Below, in pieces: positions 47,082 to 58,055 of a stretch of DNA of 64,000 bases; position 1 is the first letter of the stretch; every line of letters starts with the position of its first letter. Made by a program: the position numbers and the translations under genes. The stretch spans positions 17,022,673-17,086,672 of the forward strand of contig NC_057793.1 in NCBI RefSeq assembly GCF_014905175.1, written 5' to 3'. The notes beneath the pieces are model-generated. The model was not told where the DNA came from. It ran no database searches and saw only the letters and a list, made by a program, of their open reading frames with translations. Source of the DNA: Aphidius gifuensis. Lineage: Eukaryota; Arthropoda; Insecta; Hymenoptera; Braconidae.

Positions 47082-48910
47082 TTTAGACTTTTACTGGTGG
47101 TTGTAATAATATTTTTAATCAAATAATGAATATTAAAAATAAATTTGTCAAATATCAAAATAAAACCCAAAATAGTGGTTATTCAAGTGCTTGACATAAT
47201 ACGACAGCAACATCATAATCACAATACCAAACAACAATAAATAATATGTGGATAAAATTTGGTACTACGTGAACGTAAAGATAGTAAAGTTCGTACTTTA
47301 GATTGTATAGGATTTCAAGAGACAGGTAATGGCACTAAAATATTATCAAAAACATCTGATAAATGTACTGGTAATCCTAAATCAGTAAAATTTAGAATAG
47401 GACCAGGTGCTATACCAATGTCTGGTAATTTTCATGAGACTTGTAATGGTGGTTATAATAATATTTTTAAACAAATAATGAGTATCTAAAATAAATCTGT
47501 TAGATAAACAAATAAAACCCAAGATAGTGGTTATTCAAGTGCTTGACATAATACGACAGCAACATCATAATCACAATACCAAACAACAATAAATAATATG
47601 TGGATAAAATTTGGTACTACGTGAACGTAAAGATAGTAAAGTCCGTATTTTAGATTGTATAGGATTTCAAGAAACAATTAATGACACAGAAATATTATCA
47701 AAAACATCTGATAAATGTACTGGTTATCCTAAATTAGTAAAATTTTAAATACGACTAGATCCTATACCAATGTCTGGTAATTTTCATGAGACTTTTACTG
47801 GTAGTTGTAATAATATTTTTAATCAAATAATGAGTATTAAAAATAAATTTGTCAAATAAACAAATAAAACCCAAGTTTGTGGTTATTCAAGAGCTTGACA
47901 TAAAACGACAGCAACATCATAATCATAATACCAAACAACAATAAATAATATGTGGATAAAATTTGGTACTACGTGAACGTAAAGATAGTAAAGATGGTAT
48001 TTTAGATTGTATGGGATTTCAAAAAACAATTAATGACATTGAAACATTAGCAGGAAAATGTGACAAATGTACTGTCAATCCTAAATCAGTAAAAATTAAA
48101 ATACGACGAGGTGCTATACCAATGTCTAATAATTTTGATGAGACTTGTAATGGTGATTATAATAATATTTTTAAACAAATAATGAGTATCTAAAATAAAT
48201 CTGTTAGATAAACAATTATTACACGAGATAGTGATTAGTTAAGTGCTTGACATAATACGACAGCAACATCATAATCACAATACCAAACAACAATAAATAA
48301 TATGTGGATAAAATGTGGTACCACGTGAACGTAAAGAGAGCAAAGATGATAATTTAGATTGTATAGGATTTCAAGAGACAATTAATGACATTGAAATATT
48401 CTTAGAAACATGTGATAAATGTACTGGTAATCCTAAATCAGTAAAATTTTAAATACGACTAGATCCTATACCAATGTCTGGTAATTTTTATGAGACTTTT
48501 ACTGGTGGTTGTAATAATATTTTTAATCAAATAATGAATATTAAAAATAAATTTGTCAAATATCAAAATAAAACCCAAGATAGTGGTTATTCAAGTGCTT
48601 GACATAATACGACAGCAACATCATAATCACAATACCAAACAACAATAAATAATATGTGGATAAAATTTGGTACTACGTGAACGTAAAGATAGTAAAGTTC
48701 GTATTTTAGATTGTAAAGGATTTCAAGAGACAATTAATGACACTGAACTATTATCAAAAACATCTGATAAATGTACTGGTAATCCTGAATCAGTAAAATT
48801 TAGAATAGGACCAGGTGCTATACCAATGGCTGGTAATTTTCATGAGACTTGTACTGGTAATTGTAATAACATTTTAGATCAAATAATGAGTATTTGAAAT
48901 AAATCTGTCC
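47082..48910 (+). repeat. 352-bp tandem repeats carrying a 76-codon frame
   Basis: AATATGTGGATAAAATTTGG recurs at about 47240, 47593, 47945, 48298 and 48650, preceded by a partial unit from 47082. Each unit carries a frame VLRERKDSK ... GFQET ... DKCTGNPKSVKF ... GAIPM ... IFKQIMSI. It is open in units 1, 3 and 5 (47259-47489, 47963-48193, 48667-48897) and broken by TAA/TAG in units 2 and 4. Conserved Cys and Gly positions suggest former coding sequence rather than satellite. The family is unknown. Confidence 0.8.
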
Positions 48911-48999
48911 AATAATCGAATAATACACAAGATAGTGGTTATTCAAGTGCTCGTGCTTGTCATGATCGAAATAAATTCTTGATCTTGAATGAATTTGTT

Positions 49000-49285
49000 A
49001 AGGACAAAAAATGGAACAGATGATTGAATATTGAATCATTCAATGAAACAACAACAACAGGAGTAGATAATAATTTAATAAATGATGTACCGAGTGGAAA
49101 TCAAAATGACAACAACAATATTGATCGTATATAAACAACAGCAATCATAATAGAACAAATACATGGTGGTGGTGGTGGCGGCGATGATGCACCATCATGT
49201 GTTTGTGGTTAATTCGCTCGTCAAAAAGATGTTGAAAAAATCGATCAATATTTGACATTAAATTTTTTTAACATTAAATAGTTCG
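49000..49285 (+). pseudogene. Decayed low-complexity coding remnant
   Basis: The translated stretch has Asn-rich text, a poly-Gly run from GGTGGTGGTGGTGGCGGCG (about 49163-49182) and APSCVCG, with stops at about 49132 and 49212. It lies between the 352-bp repeats and the J-domain exon and may be a degraded exon of the same former gene. Confidence 0.35.
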
Positions 49286-49399
49286 TTTTGTTTTTTTTTT
49301 TTTTTTCTTTTTTTATACAAATATTGAGAAGATAGCTACTAAATTAAAATCAAATTTATTTCCATTACAATTTGTATTAATTTTATTTATATTTTTTAG

Positions 49400-49584
49400 G
49401 CTGTAATATGTCAGATTACGAGGCTGAAATTGACTCAATATTCAATAATATTGAAAGTTTAAGTCATCTAAAGTTGATATATCGGGAAAATATTAAAAGA
49501 TATCATCCCGACAAAAATCCTGAAGTTGAAAGAGCAACTGAAAAAACTCAGTATTTAATGAATATATATATATATACATAAAAT
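49400..49584 (+). pseudogene. J-domain exon fragment (DnaJ-like)
   Basis: A pyrimidine-rich acceptor TATATTTTTTAG precedes the exon. The frame from ATG 49408 reads LSHLKLIYRENIKR then YHPDKNP, carrying the HPD signature of J domains, then ERATEKTQYLMN in place of helix III. It runs into an AT microsatellite and stops at 49582. J domains recruit Hsp70. This one lacks the end of helix III and helix IV and is a gene fragment. Confidence 0.7.
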
Positions 49585-49589
49585 GAAAA

Positions 49590-50314
49590 GTATACATAAA
49601 ATAGTAATAGAAGTGGTTGGCTGACTAGTTGTACAATAAATAAATATTTATATAAAATTATATTCTGTGTTACTTTTTTAAATTAGAATTTCATTTACAT
49701 AGAACCATAATATTATAACTAATCAATAAATTAAAAAATTTCTATTATAATTGTTAATGACTGAATGAACATAATAGTTTACTCGGAAGGAGAGCGAACA
49801 GACAACTATTCAAAAATATATTAATGCAACGAGAGATCTTTCAATTACTATTTATTAGAATGACTAAAGAAGTTTCACTTCCCTGTGCGTACAATAACAC
49901 ACATCTGTTTTTTAACTATATATTCATGAGAAAATTGAGAAAATTTAAAAAAAAAAAAAAATGATTTTATTTATTTATATAATTATTTATTGATTTGTTT
50001 ATTGAATTAAAAATAATTCCATTTCACGGTAGTTCATACGTTACTCGGTAGGTAAAGAAATCATCACTTTAGTGAAAAATGGTAAAAACACTATTTTTTT
50101 TTTATACTATAATAGAACCATGGTTTGCAAACAAATAAAAATAGAACAAAAAATCTAAAATAAAAAAAATTAACCAAGTGATTTCATATTTTTTTTTGGC
50201 TCAGTACACACAATTTTTTTTTCCGATTCTTGAAAAAAAGTATTGAGAATCGATACATCGGCCCAAAAAAAGTATTGAGTAAAAGTACTCGATACTTTCC
50301 GATTTAAAATCGGC
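49590..50314. other. No gene; AT-rich
   Basis: Contains an isolated Y-like GAAGTTTCACTTCCCTGTGC at about 49869 and several A/T runs. No coding sequence is recognised. Confidence 0.4.
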
Positions 50315-52074
50315 TTGTTGATACATCGGCAAAAATCGAAGACTAGTCCAGAACAAAACCGTTACAAGAAAAGTCTATATTTGTTTGAAAAATATTTTTC
50401 ATCAATGCATACGCCACTTACTTGCCAGTTTTACTGCTCACAATGTTATGAAAAACTTGACAGTAAAAACTCAAAGTGTGGGCCTTGCAGTGTTGATCCA
50501 CATTTTGATAAGAAAGCAGCATATTTTATAAAAATTCCAATTCTGCCTCAATTGCAAACTCTGTATAAACGACCTGGTTTTTTTCAATTGTTAAAGTAGC
50601 GTTTTCAAAGGGTAAAGAAAAATATAAACAATTATGAAGACGTATATGATGGTAACATTTACAAAGAGTGGTGCCAAGAAGGTGAATTCTTATCCAACCC
50701 CGATAACATATCATTCACTTGAAACACATATGGTGTGTCACTTTTTAAATCGAGCAAAATTGAAATATGGCCTTTTTATTTAAGTATTAATGAATTACCA
50801 TTTTCAGAAAGAACTCGTAAAGAAAATTTGATACTTGCTGGTTTGTGGTTTGGCTGTTTGGCTCAAAAAAGCCACTACCCTCGTTATATCTTGAATCAGT
50901 ATGCAATGAATCAAATGATTTAAAAAAAGGCGTTGAATTCAAACTACCAGCTAACCAAAGATGTTTTGTCCAAGGCAAAGTTTTGTGTGGCACTTGTGAC
51001 CTTCCTGCCAAAGCAATATTTTTGAATATGAAGCAATATAATTCGGAGTATGGTTGTCAAGCATGCAAAGCTAGATCAGTAGCTGTACAGCTTGGTTCTT
51101 TAGCAAGAGTATACCCATTTCGCGAACAACTAGAACTTCGTGATATAACACAAACACGTAATTATGCTGCACAGGCTACTATTATCAAAGATTCTGTATT
51201 TGGGGTCAAAGGGATCTCAATTATATCACGAATAACTGATGATTATTTACGTCAAACAGCAATTGATTCCATGCATGCAGTTTTTCTAGGTGTAGTAAGA
51301 TCACTGCTGATTCTTTGGTTTGATCAAAAAGATGGTATATTTTCACAATACTGTACAACTGTTGATGAAGCTATACGTCAAATTACTCCATCTGATTTTT
51401 GACCAAGATTACCCAGAGCTATTATTGACAATCTCATGTATCTCAAGGCAAGTAAGCTGAAAGTGTGGTTTTTTTACTATTCAGTTCCAATCTTAAAAAC
51501 ATTTATGCCTGGTAATTATTTAGACCACCACATGATGCTTGTCAAAGGCATAAACATAATAAATCAGTCAAGTATTTCAACAGAATCACTAAATTTGACA
51601 AAGCAACTTATTGAAGACTTCGTAAGGCAATTTGCCTTGATGTATGGCGATGAATATATGACAGCAAATCTACATCAACTGCTTCATTTGTCATCAACTG
51701 TTTTTAACTTTGGACCTATATTTACAACAAGCTGCTTTCCCTTTGATAATGCTAATGGTGTTTTAAAAACACTGGTGACTGGAGCCAAATTTGCTGATTT
51801 GCAAATATGTAAAGGGGTATCTATTTTCATGAGTATGCCACAATTTCAATCGAAACTTGAGCCTAACAGTGCAAGTGCTAAATTTTATAAGAAAATTACA
51901 AACCCTCAAGAGAATAAATATAAATCTCACAAAATATCAAAAAATTCTTCAGTTGTAGGAACTATGGCAGTGATAAATCAAGTCACTCCTGATGTCGTGC
52001 AAGCATTTCAATCATTTGATATTGGTGATAAAAATATAAGAATTTTCGACAGATATAAGTTATTAAAATTATAG
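50315..52074 (+). pseudogene. CACTA (En/Spm)-type transposase, degenerate
   Basis: The N-terminal zinc-like region is CQFYCSQCYEKL...CGPCSVD followed by IKIPILPQLQTLYKRPGFF. Then come YEDVYDGNIYKEW (first acidic block), SLFKSSKIEIWPFYLSINEL, LILAGLWFG, CDLPAKAIFLNMKQYN, YGCQACKA, GVKGISII, DSMHAVFLGVVRSLLILWF, YGDEYMTANLHQLLHLSS and TSCFPFDNANGVLKTLV. This is the order of metazoan CACTA transposases. Stops near 50597, 50720 and 51400 and a frameshift near 50858 inactivate it. I do not see CACTA TIRs with confidence. Confidence 0.85.
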
Positions 52075-52346
52075 TGTCAAATGGCTGTGGAGTTAATCTA
52101 GCTTATATATTAATTAATTCATTTGGTTACATCATTTTCTTAGTATCATTTGCCATAATTAATTAATTAAAAAGCTATTGGCAAATCTATCTAAGGAAAA
52201 TTATAATCATAATAAAAATTATTCTTTCCCGGGATTACTTTATTATTAATTAAGAGATTGGATTATAATAAAAGAAATTATATTTAAATATAAAAAAAAC
52301 TAAATATATTTACGCTGAACTTATGAAATTTAATCAGTACTGATTA

Positions 52347-52935
52347 CTTATAAAATTTTTGACATCTCTACATTTTTTCTAAGTCTAGAATAAAACTTAG
52401 AATTTTTCAACACCTACATTTTTCTAAGTTAAAAAAAAATGTATTTTTTTCAAAGTTTCTTAAAACGGCATGATAGAATGATATCTTTAAAACGATAAAT
52501 AGTCTATCAATCTAGAGATTGGAAATAAACAATTGCATATAAATAAACATATAATATGTATGAAAAAAAAAAAAAAAAACCAGAAACTTAGAAAAAATAA
52601 CGAAGTTCCCCCGCCGGGAATCGAACCCGGGTCTTTTGCTTTCCGGGCAAACGCCTTGACCACTGAGCCACAGGGCTTCTTACTTTTTCTAAGTTTCATC
52701 AAATTAACTCCGACGTCCTTCTATGCGTCAATTCATTTCTTGAAAAAAAAACGTATTATATGTTTATTTATATTCAATTGTTTATTTCCAATCTCTAGAT
52801 TGATAGACTATTTATCGTTTCAAAGATATCATTCTATCATGCTGTTTTAAGAAACTTTGAAAAAAAAAACATTTTTTTTTAACTTAGAAAAATGTAGGTG
52901 TTGAAAAAATGTAGAGATGTCAAAAATTTTATAAG
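52347..52935. mobile_element. Foldback element with tRNA-like centre
   Basis: CTTATAAAATTTTTGACATC at the left is mirrored by GATGTCAAAAATTTTATAAG at the right. The arms are about 215 bp, with minor differences, and share CTAGAGATTGGAAATAAACA. The tRNA-like sequence lies between the arms. No clear target duplication was found. Confidence 0.75.
52607..52676 (-). ncRNA. tRNA-like sequence (A and B boxes)
   Basis: On the minus strand, TGGCTCAGTGG fits the pol III A box and GGTTCGATTCC the B box. An anticodon stem TTTGC/GCAAA and a T stem CCGGG/CCCGG pair perfectly. The anticodon loop would read CCGGAAA (GGA at 34-36), but position 33 is C rather than U, and the acceptor stem GCCCTGT pairs poorly with CGGGGGA. 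I read it as a tRNA-derived repeat promoter or tRNA pseudogene, not a working tRNA. Confidence 0.65.
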
Positions 52936-53199
52936 TCCAGAAATAAACTTAGAATTTTTTTTAACACGCTTTTGAGTTAAATAATAATAACACTAAAGGC
53001 TTGATAGTGTATAGAGATTCAAGGCTCGACCAGTGCAAAGAATAAAAAAGACTCGGCCATAAAAAAAAAATTCTGGTATAGAAGTAAACAGGTCAATAAC
53101 GTCTCAACAAACGCCTAGAACAGCTAGAACTACGGGAAAAAATGAGTGAAACCGGTAAAATTCATATTTCTATACTCACTTCTATACTTAAAATTTTAT

Positions 53200-53451
53200 C
53201 CCGGGCCTCTATTTTATTATCTCTATAACACAACAATAATATACAATATAATATTAATATATCATATAATTTAATATTATATTAATATCACCAAATAAAA
53301 TTATTGTTATTGTTATTATTATTATTATTATTATAAATTTGATAATTTTCTATGCATTTCGTTCTCTAGCTTGATTTAGCCTTGATTCGACGACGGATAA
53401 CGTTACTTTCCGACGTCGAAACGAGCTTGAATCTAGGTTGAATCGGGGATG
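53200..53451 (-). repeat. Family Z repeat, copy 2, abutting 18S rRNA
   Basis: Reverse complement of 44470-44720, with CTATGCATTTCGTTCTCTAG, GATTCGACGACGGATAACGT and CGACGTCGAAACGAGCTTGA. It ends exactly where recognisable 18S sequence begins. Confidence 0.65.
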
Positions 53452-53942
53452 AGTCCAGTATTGTTATTTTTCGTCACTACCTCCCCGTGCTGGGAGTAGG
53501 TAATTTGCGCGCCTGCTGCTTTCCTTGGATGTGGTAGCCGTTTCTCAGGCTCCCTCTCCGGAATCGAACCCTGATTCCCCGTTACTCGTTACAACCATGG
53601 TAGGCGCAGAACCTACCATCGACAGTTGATAAGGCAGACATTTGGAAGATTCGTCGCTGGTACAAAACCATACGATCAGCACAAAGTTATACAGAGTCAT
53701 CAAAATTAACGATGGATATATAATAAAATATACCACCGATTGGTTTTGATCTAATAAAAGCATTCCTTCCATCTCTGGTCAGAATTCTAGTTTGCATGTA
53801 TGAGCTCTAGAATTACCACAGTTATCCAATTAAATGTAGGTACGATCTAAGGAAGCATAACTGATTTAATGAGCCATTCGCGGTTTCACCTTAATGAAGC
53901 ATGTACTAAGACATGCATATCACTACTGGCAGGATCAACCAG
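53452..53942 (-). rRNA. 18S rRNA, 5' fragment of about 490 nt
   Basis: On the minus strand it begins CTGGTTGATCCTGCCAGTAG, the universal 18S 5' end. It proceeds through GGTGAAACCGCGAATGGCTC, ATTAAATCAGTTATG, GAGCTCATACATGCAAAC, TACCATGGTTGTAACGAGTA, GAGAAACGGCTACCACATCC and AGCAGGCGCGCAAATTACC to CAATACTGGACTCATC. It then breaks into the Z repeat. Some usually invariant positions differ (for example GTGATATGCATGTCT near the 5' end), so it is probably an orphan, decaying rDNA copy. Confidence 0.9.
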
Positions 53943-55640
53943 GGAGCTTCGTTATAATGTATTTATTATATCATGGATGATATATCACCACAAACGAATA
54001 TACTCTTCTATCCCAATATTTTTAATATATTTATATTTATATTTATATTTATATTTATATTTATATATTTATCAAAAATATTGTGTATTGTATAACAATT
54101 ATTATAATTAATATTAATATGAAATAAATCAATTATTAAGACAATACTTTATTTCATTTATATTATATATAATTTTATATTTATATAATAATTTTTTTTT
54201 ATATTTAAATTATATTTGAAAAAGAATTTATTTCAATATTTCAATACAATTTTTTTTAATAAGAAGTAACTACTCAGTCTACTTTTAAAAGCGCAGAAAT
54301 TTTGTGTTATCAAAAATCAATGGGATTATATTTCAAACATTCTCTCATATTTTTTTAAATTTAAACTTTCGTTAGATAAATTTTTATGATAATTCGACAT
54401 GGTAAATAGTTAAAATATTCAATATTTTTGCTCAGAATAGAATAAGATGATGCTTAGTAAAATTTTTTTTACAACAATATATTATTTATATTTTTATATA
54501 TAAAAATTAATCGTTATTTTGAAACGTTTATAACGCGTACCACATAAAGAGCTATTCAGTCAAAAACATCCACGTGGTAATGTTGTATTTTATTTCAAAA
54601 TAACATGAGACACTTTTACAGAAACAATTAAAAAAATAAAAAAAATAAACGATATTCGTGGTAAGAACATTTTTTATACATAAATTATTATAAAAAATTT
54701 AGATAATAATTTTAACCATTTTTATATATATATAAAATATACATACAAAACACGAGCAAGTAATAGATATATAATATATATATAACTAAAACAAACTAAG
54801 TATACATATGGATACCTGCGTATTTACGAGTATGAATATGATACATATAAAATATGTTTAAAGTTACAATAAAATTTATAATATATATGAAAAACGTCTG
54901 TATTGCACTGCTCTAAGCGCTCTTCCTTATAATACCAAAAGCAAAAACTTAACAGTCTACTGCGTTTCATTTAATTCCTATGTCAAATAGGCCCCTTTTT
55001 ATGTTGAAACAAACATAAAATCTTGACTATACACGGCACTTTGAAAAAACTAAAAAATAAAAAAAATAGAAACACTTTTATTTATCGTTTTTATTATCAA
55101 TAGAATATTAATTTATTCATTTACAATTATTATTATAATAATAAATAATGAAAATTGAAATTTTTTATTTGAATTTCATTTTTTTTAACACTTAGTACTA
55201 ATTTATGTTTTTACTAAAAAAAAATGAAATAAACAATCAAATTTTATAAAAATTGTTTATAATTATTATTAAATCAATAAAATATGGACGTATTGATATT
55301 TTATAAAATTTTTTTTATATTTTTAAACATTTTTTATAATTTATTACAATTTGGACTTTGAAATTTTTTCTTTTACTAATAATATAATAAACTTATGATT
55401 AATAAACTTTAATTAATGAATATATGTTTATTCACATATTTTATCAATTATTTATTATTGATTTAACAATAAACAATAATAATTATATTTTTATTATAAT
55501 AATAAAGTTATTTGAATACCAAGTACTGATTTATGTTTTTATCAAAAAAAAATTAAATAAACTATAAAAATTTATGAAAATTATTTATAATTATTATTAA
55601 AATAATAAAATACACACGTATAAATAATTTATAAATTTTT
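53943..55640. other. AT-rich sequence upstream of 18S fragment; possible 5' ETS remnant
   Basis: It lies on the upstream side of the minus-strand 18S fragment, where external transcribed spacer would be expected. A (ATTTAT)n run occurs at about 54027-54070. No gene is recognised. The spacer assignment rests on position only. Confidence 0.35.
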
Positions 55641-56291
55641 TTAAATTAAACTTCTTTACGCAGGGTAGTGAAAAAAAAAAACATGTAATATTGATAATGA
55701 TCTTATAAGATCAACACTAACATTAATATTCAAGTATAAATATTAATAATTATCAGTATTCATATTTCAAATATTATTATTATAAATGTTATTATCAATA
55801 TAATTAATATCATTCATGATATGACTAATATATATTGATATTATTCCTAATTTATAATGTTATCAAAATTATTATTGCCATTTTTATTCTGTATAATATT
55901 ATTGAGATAATTGTTATAAATAATATTAATATCATTATTAATATTATTAATATATATTAATTCATGGTATGCATAATAATAACAATAATAATTTCGATAA
56001 AATATCATCGATAATAATAAAATCATTGATATTAATATTATTACTATCGATATAGAATATTAATGATAATAATAAAAATAATAATAGTACTGTTAATAAC
56101 ATTCAAATATAAATATATTAGTAATTATAGTATCTATATTTCAAATATTATTATTATAGATATTGATATTAATATCAATAATATTGTTAATAATTGATAA
56201 TATTATTGAAATTATTGTTGTTATTATTATCATTTATATATATTCATAGTATGAATAATAATAATAATAACGATAATTATATGAATAATAA
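55641..56291 (+). repeat. Family Y-like remnant
   Basis: It begins AAACTTCTTTACGCAGGGTAG, a variant of the Y end, followed by the AT trinucleotide/palindrome core typical of Y (for example ATTATTATAGATATTGATAT). No right terminus is seen before the copia LTR. Confidence 0.55.
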
Positions 56292-56584
56292 TGTTGGTGA
56301 TACAAAGTCTGATGACACGTCCTTGGTCAAATATATTTACAACTGCTACACTACCGGACACAAATCTTAACTTACAGGCTGACACTAAACAAACACAGAC
56401 AACCATACACTACACACACACACTATATGCACCTCTGTATAATGTATTCATTCCAGTTCCAGCCGCCGTGCGCTTTACACTCTTGCCTCGCATTATATAT
56501 TCTTTGACTGCTAATTAAATAAACGTCACCAATAATATTAAATGTACTTGTTATTATTTATGATCTACCCTCACATAACCCACA
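56292..56584 (+). repeat. Solo Ty1/copia LTR with 5-bp duplication AATAA
   Basis: It runs TGTTGGTGATACAAAG ... CATAACCCACA and matches the LTR at 40185-40474 throughout. AATAA occurs directly before (56287-56291) and after (56585-56589), the 5-bp duplication expected for copia integration. No internal sequence remains, so LTR-LTR recombination removed it. Confidence 0.9.
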
Positions 56585-56602
56585 AATAATAATATTGATA
56601 TT

Positions 56603-57095
56603 AGTAGAAGGTGGCTCTTCTGGGCGAATTCCGGGAATTTGGTTCCCCCTCCTTTCCCCCTCGTGTGTGTTGTGTATGGGGCCCGCATAGGATGCATGGG
56701 GTAAAAATAAAATAGCATAGGAGTGAGTGAGAGGTATGTGTGTGAGAGAGAGGTATGTGTGTGAATGTATATAGTATAGGATGCATGAATAAGGGCGCGT
56801 AGGTAACGTCTGGAGTAAGGAATAACATAAGGACTCGGATAGAAAAACGTCTTATGGAGAAAGCAATGCGAGTGAGTGAGAGGTTTTTATAGTTACATAG
56901 TTGGGTCAGTTTCAGACATGGTGTATAGAACTTTTCTTAAAATCTTTTTTTTGGTTGAAAACAAAACTTAAATATAAAATAAAAATATATAATACTATTC
57001 TTAACCTATGGAAATAAATTTCAAGACTTTTTTTTTTTTTTGAATATAAATTAAATTTTTATTTTCTCAAATTTTTATTTTTTACAATTTTTATT
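56603..57095. repeat. Putative terminal inverted-repeat region of the Polinton
   Basis: Non-coding, GC-richer than its left flank. It has two direct copies of GAGAGGTATGTGTGTGA (about 56730-56765) and ATAGGATGCATG at two places. It ends where the last gene begins. The partner repeat is outside the window. Confidence 0.4.
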
Positions 57096-57689
57096 TCAAA
57101 CATCAGTTTCATCCACACTGTGTATGTTTCCAGGATAATCTATTTCAGGCTCACGAGGTGTACGTAAATGTTCTGGTATAGCAGCAGCCTCCTCATAATT
57201 TCTTTGTTTAACAAATTCATATCTATTGTTCATCCACTTTTTTATTTGTCGCGCAACTTGGAGGGCGCATCCTGTTTCTTGCTGTAACCCATGGTGAATA
57301 CAGGTTGTTGACGGTGGTAATTGTTTGATAAATTCAGGCCAAAATTTCTCTTTATCAACATCTCTGATTGCCGTGCATAGTACTCTCTCGAGATATTCAC
57401 AGGATTCATTGCCAGAACTCAAAATAATTCTGCTTTTTGAGGCAAGGGTCCTTAAAACTTTGATGACTTGTGCTTCCTCAGACTCACCATCAAACCAATT
57501 TATTTTTAGTCTACGGGTACGCTTCAGGTTTTCATAACGACCATACGCTGAGAGTGTTGTAAAGTCGCAAGGTGGCGTTAATAGCCAATGACCAGCTATT
57601 TTTTCATTTATACCAATCACAGAAATTTCTTATGGTGAAAAAGTAAAATCTTTTTCTACAAAACCAAGAACAACAATAGCGATATCCAT
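57096..57689 (-). pseudogene. Polinton-associated protein of unknown function, one nonsense codon
   Basis: From the ATG at 57689 the frame reads MDIAIVVLGFVEKDFTFSP, then TAA (57632-57630), and continues in the same frame for about 177 codons: GHWLLTPPCDFTTLSAYGRY, RLKINWFDGESEEAQVIKVL, RIILSSGNESCEYLERVL, STTCIHHGLQQETGCALQVA. The N-terminal hydrophobic strand, the FDGE box and later Cys/His residues recall an RNase-H-like nuclease fold, but I cannot show active-site residues. It is the last gene before the element end. A frame starting at GTG 57620 is open but would lack the first strand. Confidence 0.6.
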
Positions 57690-57939
57690 GACGACCAAAT
57701 AAAGACTGAAGTAGTTTCTCGAAAACACCAAATTCTTATTATTATTATTATTATTATAGAGGTGGGGGGAAAAATATATACAAGTCAAATTATTTTCAAA
57801 TACGAGGAATTAATTATTATTATTATTTTTTTCTTTATTTATTTATTTTTTTAAATACAATCATTTATTATTATTTATTTATTTATTTATTTTTTTAAAA
57901 TACAAGGAATTTATTATTTTTTTTTTTAAATACAAATCA

Positions 57940-57970
<31 letters not shown>

Positions 57971-58055
57971 GGAATACAAGGCAATATTTTTATTTATTTT
58001 TTTTTTTTCAAATACAATTCATTCATACATTATTTAAAATTTTTTTTTTTTAATT
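57690..58055. other. Low-complexity intergenic
   Basis: Runs of ATT and TTTATTTATTTATT between the last two Polinton genes. Nothing else is seen. Confidence 0.6.

Noticed and set aside
52607..52676. Functional serine tRNA
   Set aside because: Anticodon would be GGA with C at position 33, the acceptor stem does not pair and there is no long variable arm.
52487..52850. Open frames on both strands across the tRNA-like sequence
   Set aside because: They translate the palindrome and tRNA-like core and show no domain.
53545..53772. 75-codon minus-strand frame
   Set aside because: Lies inside the 18S rRNA fragment.
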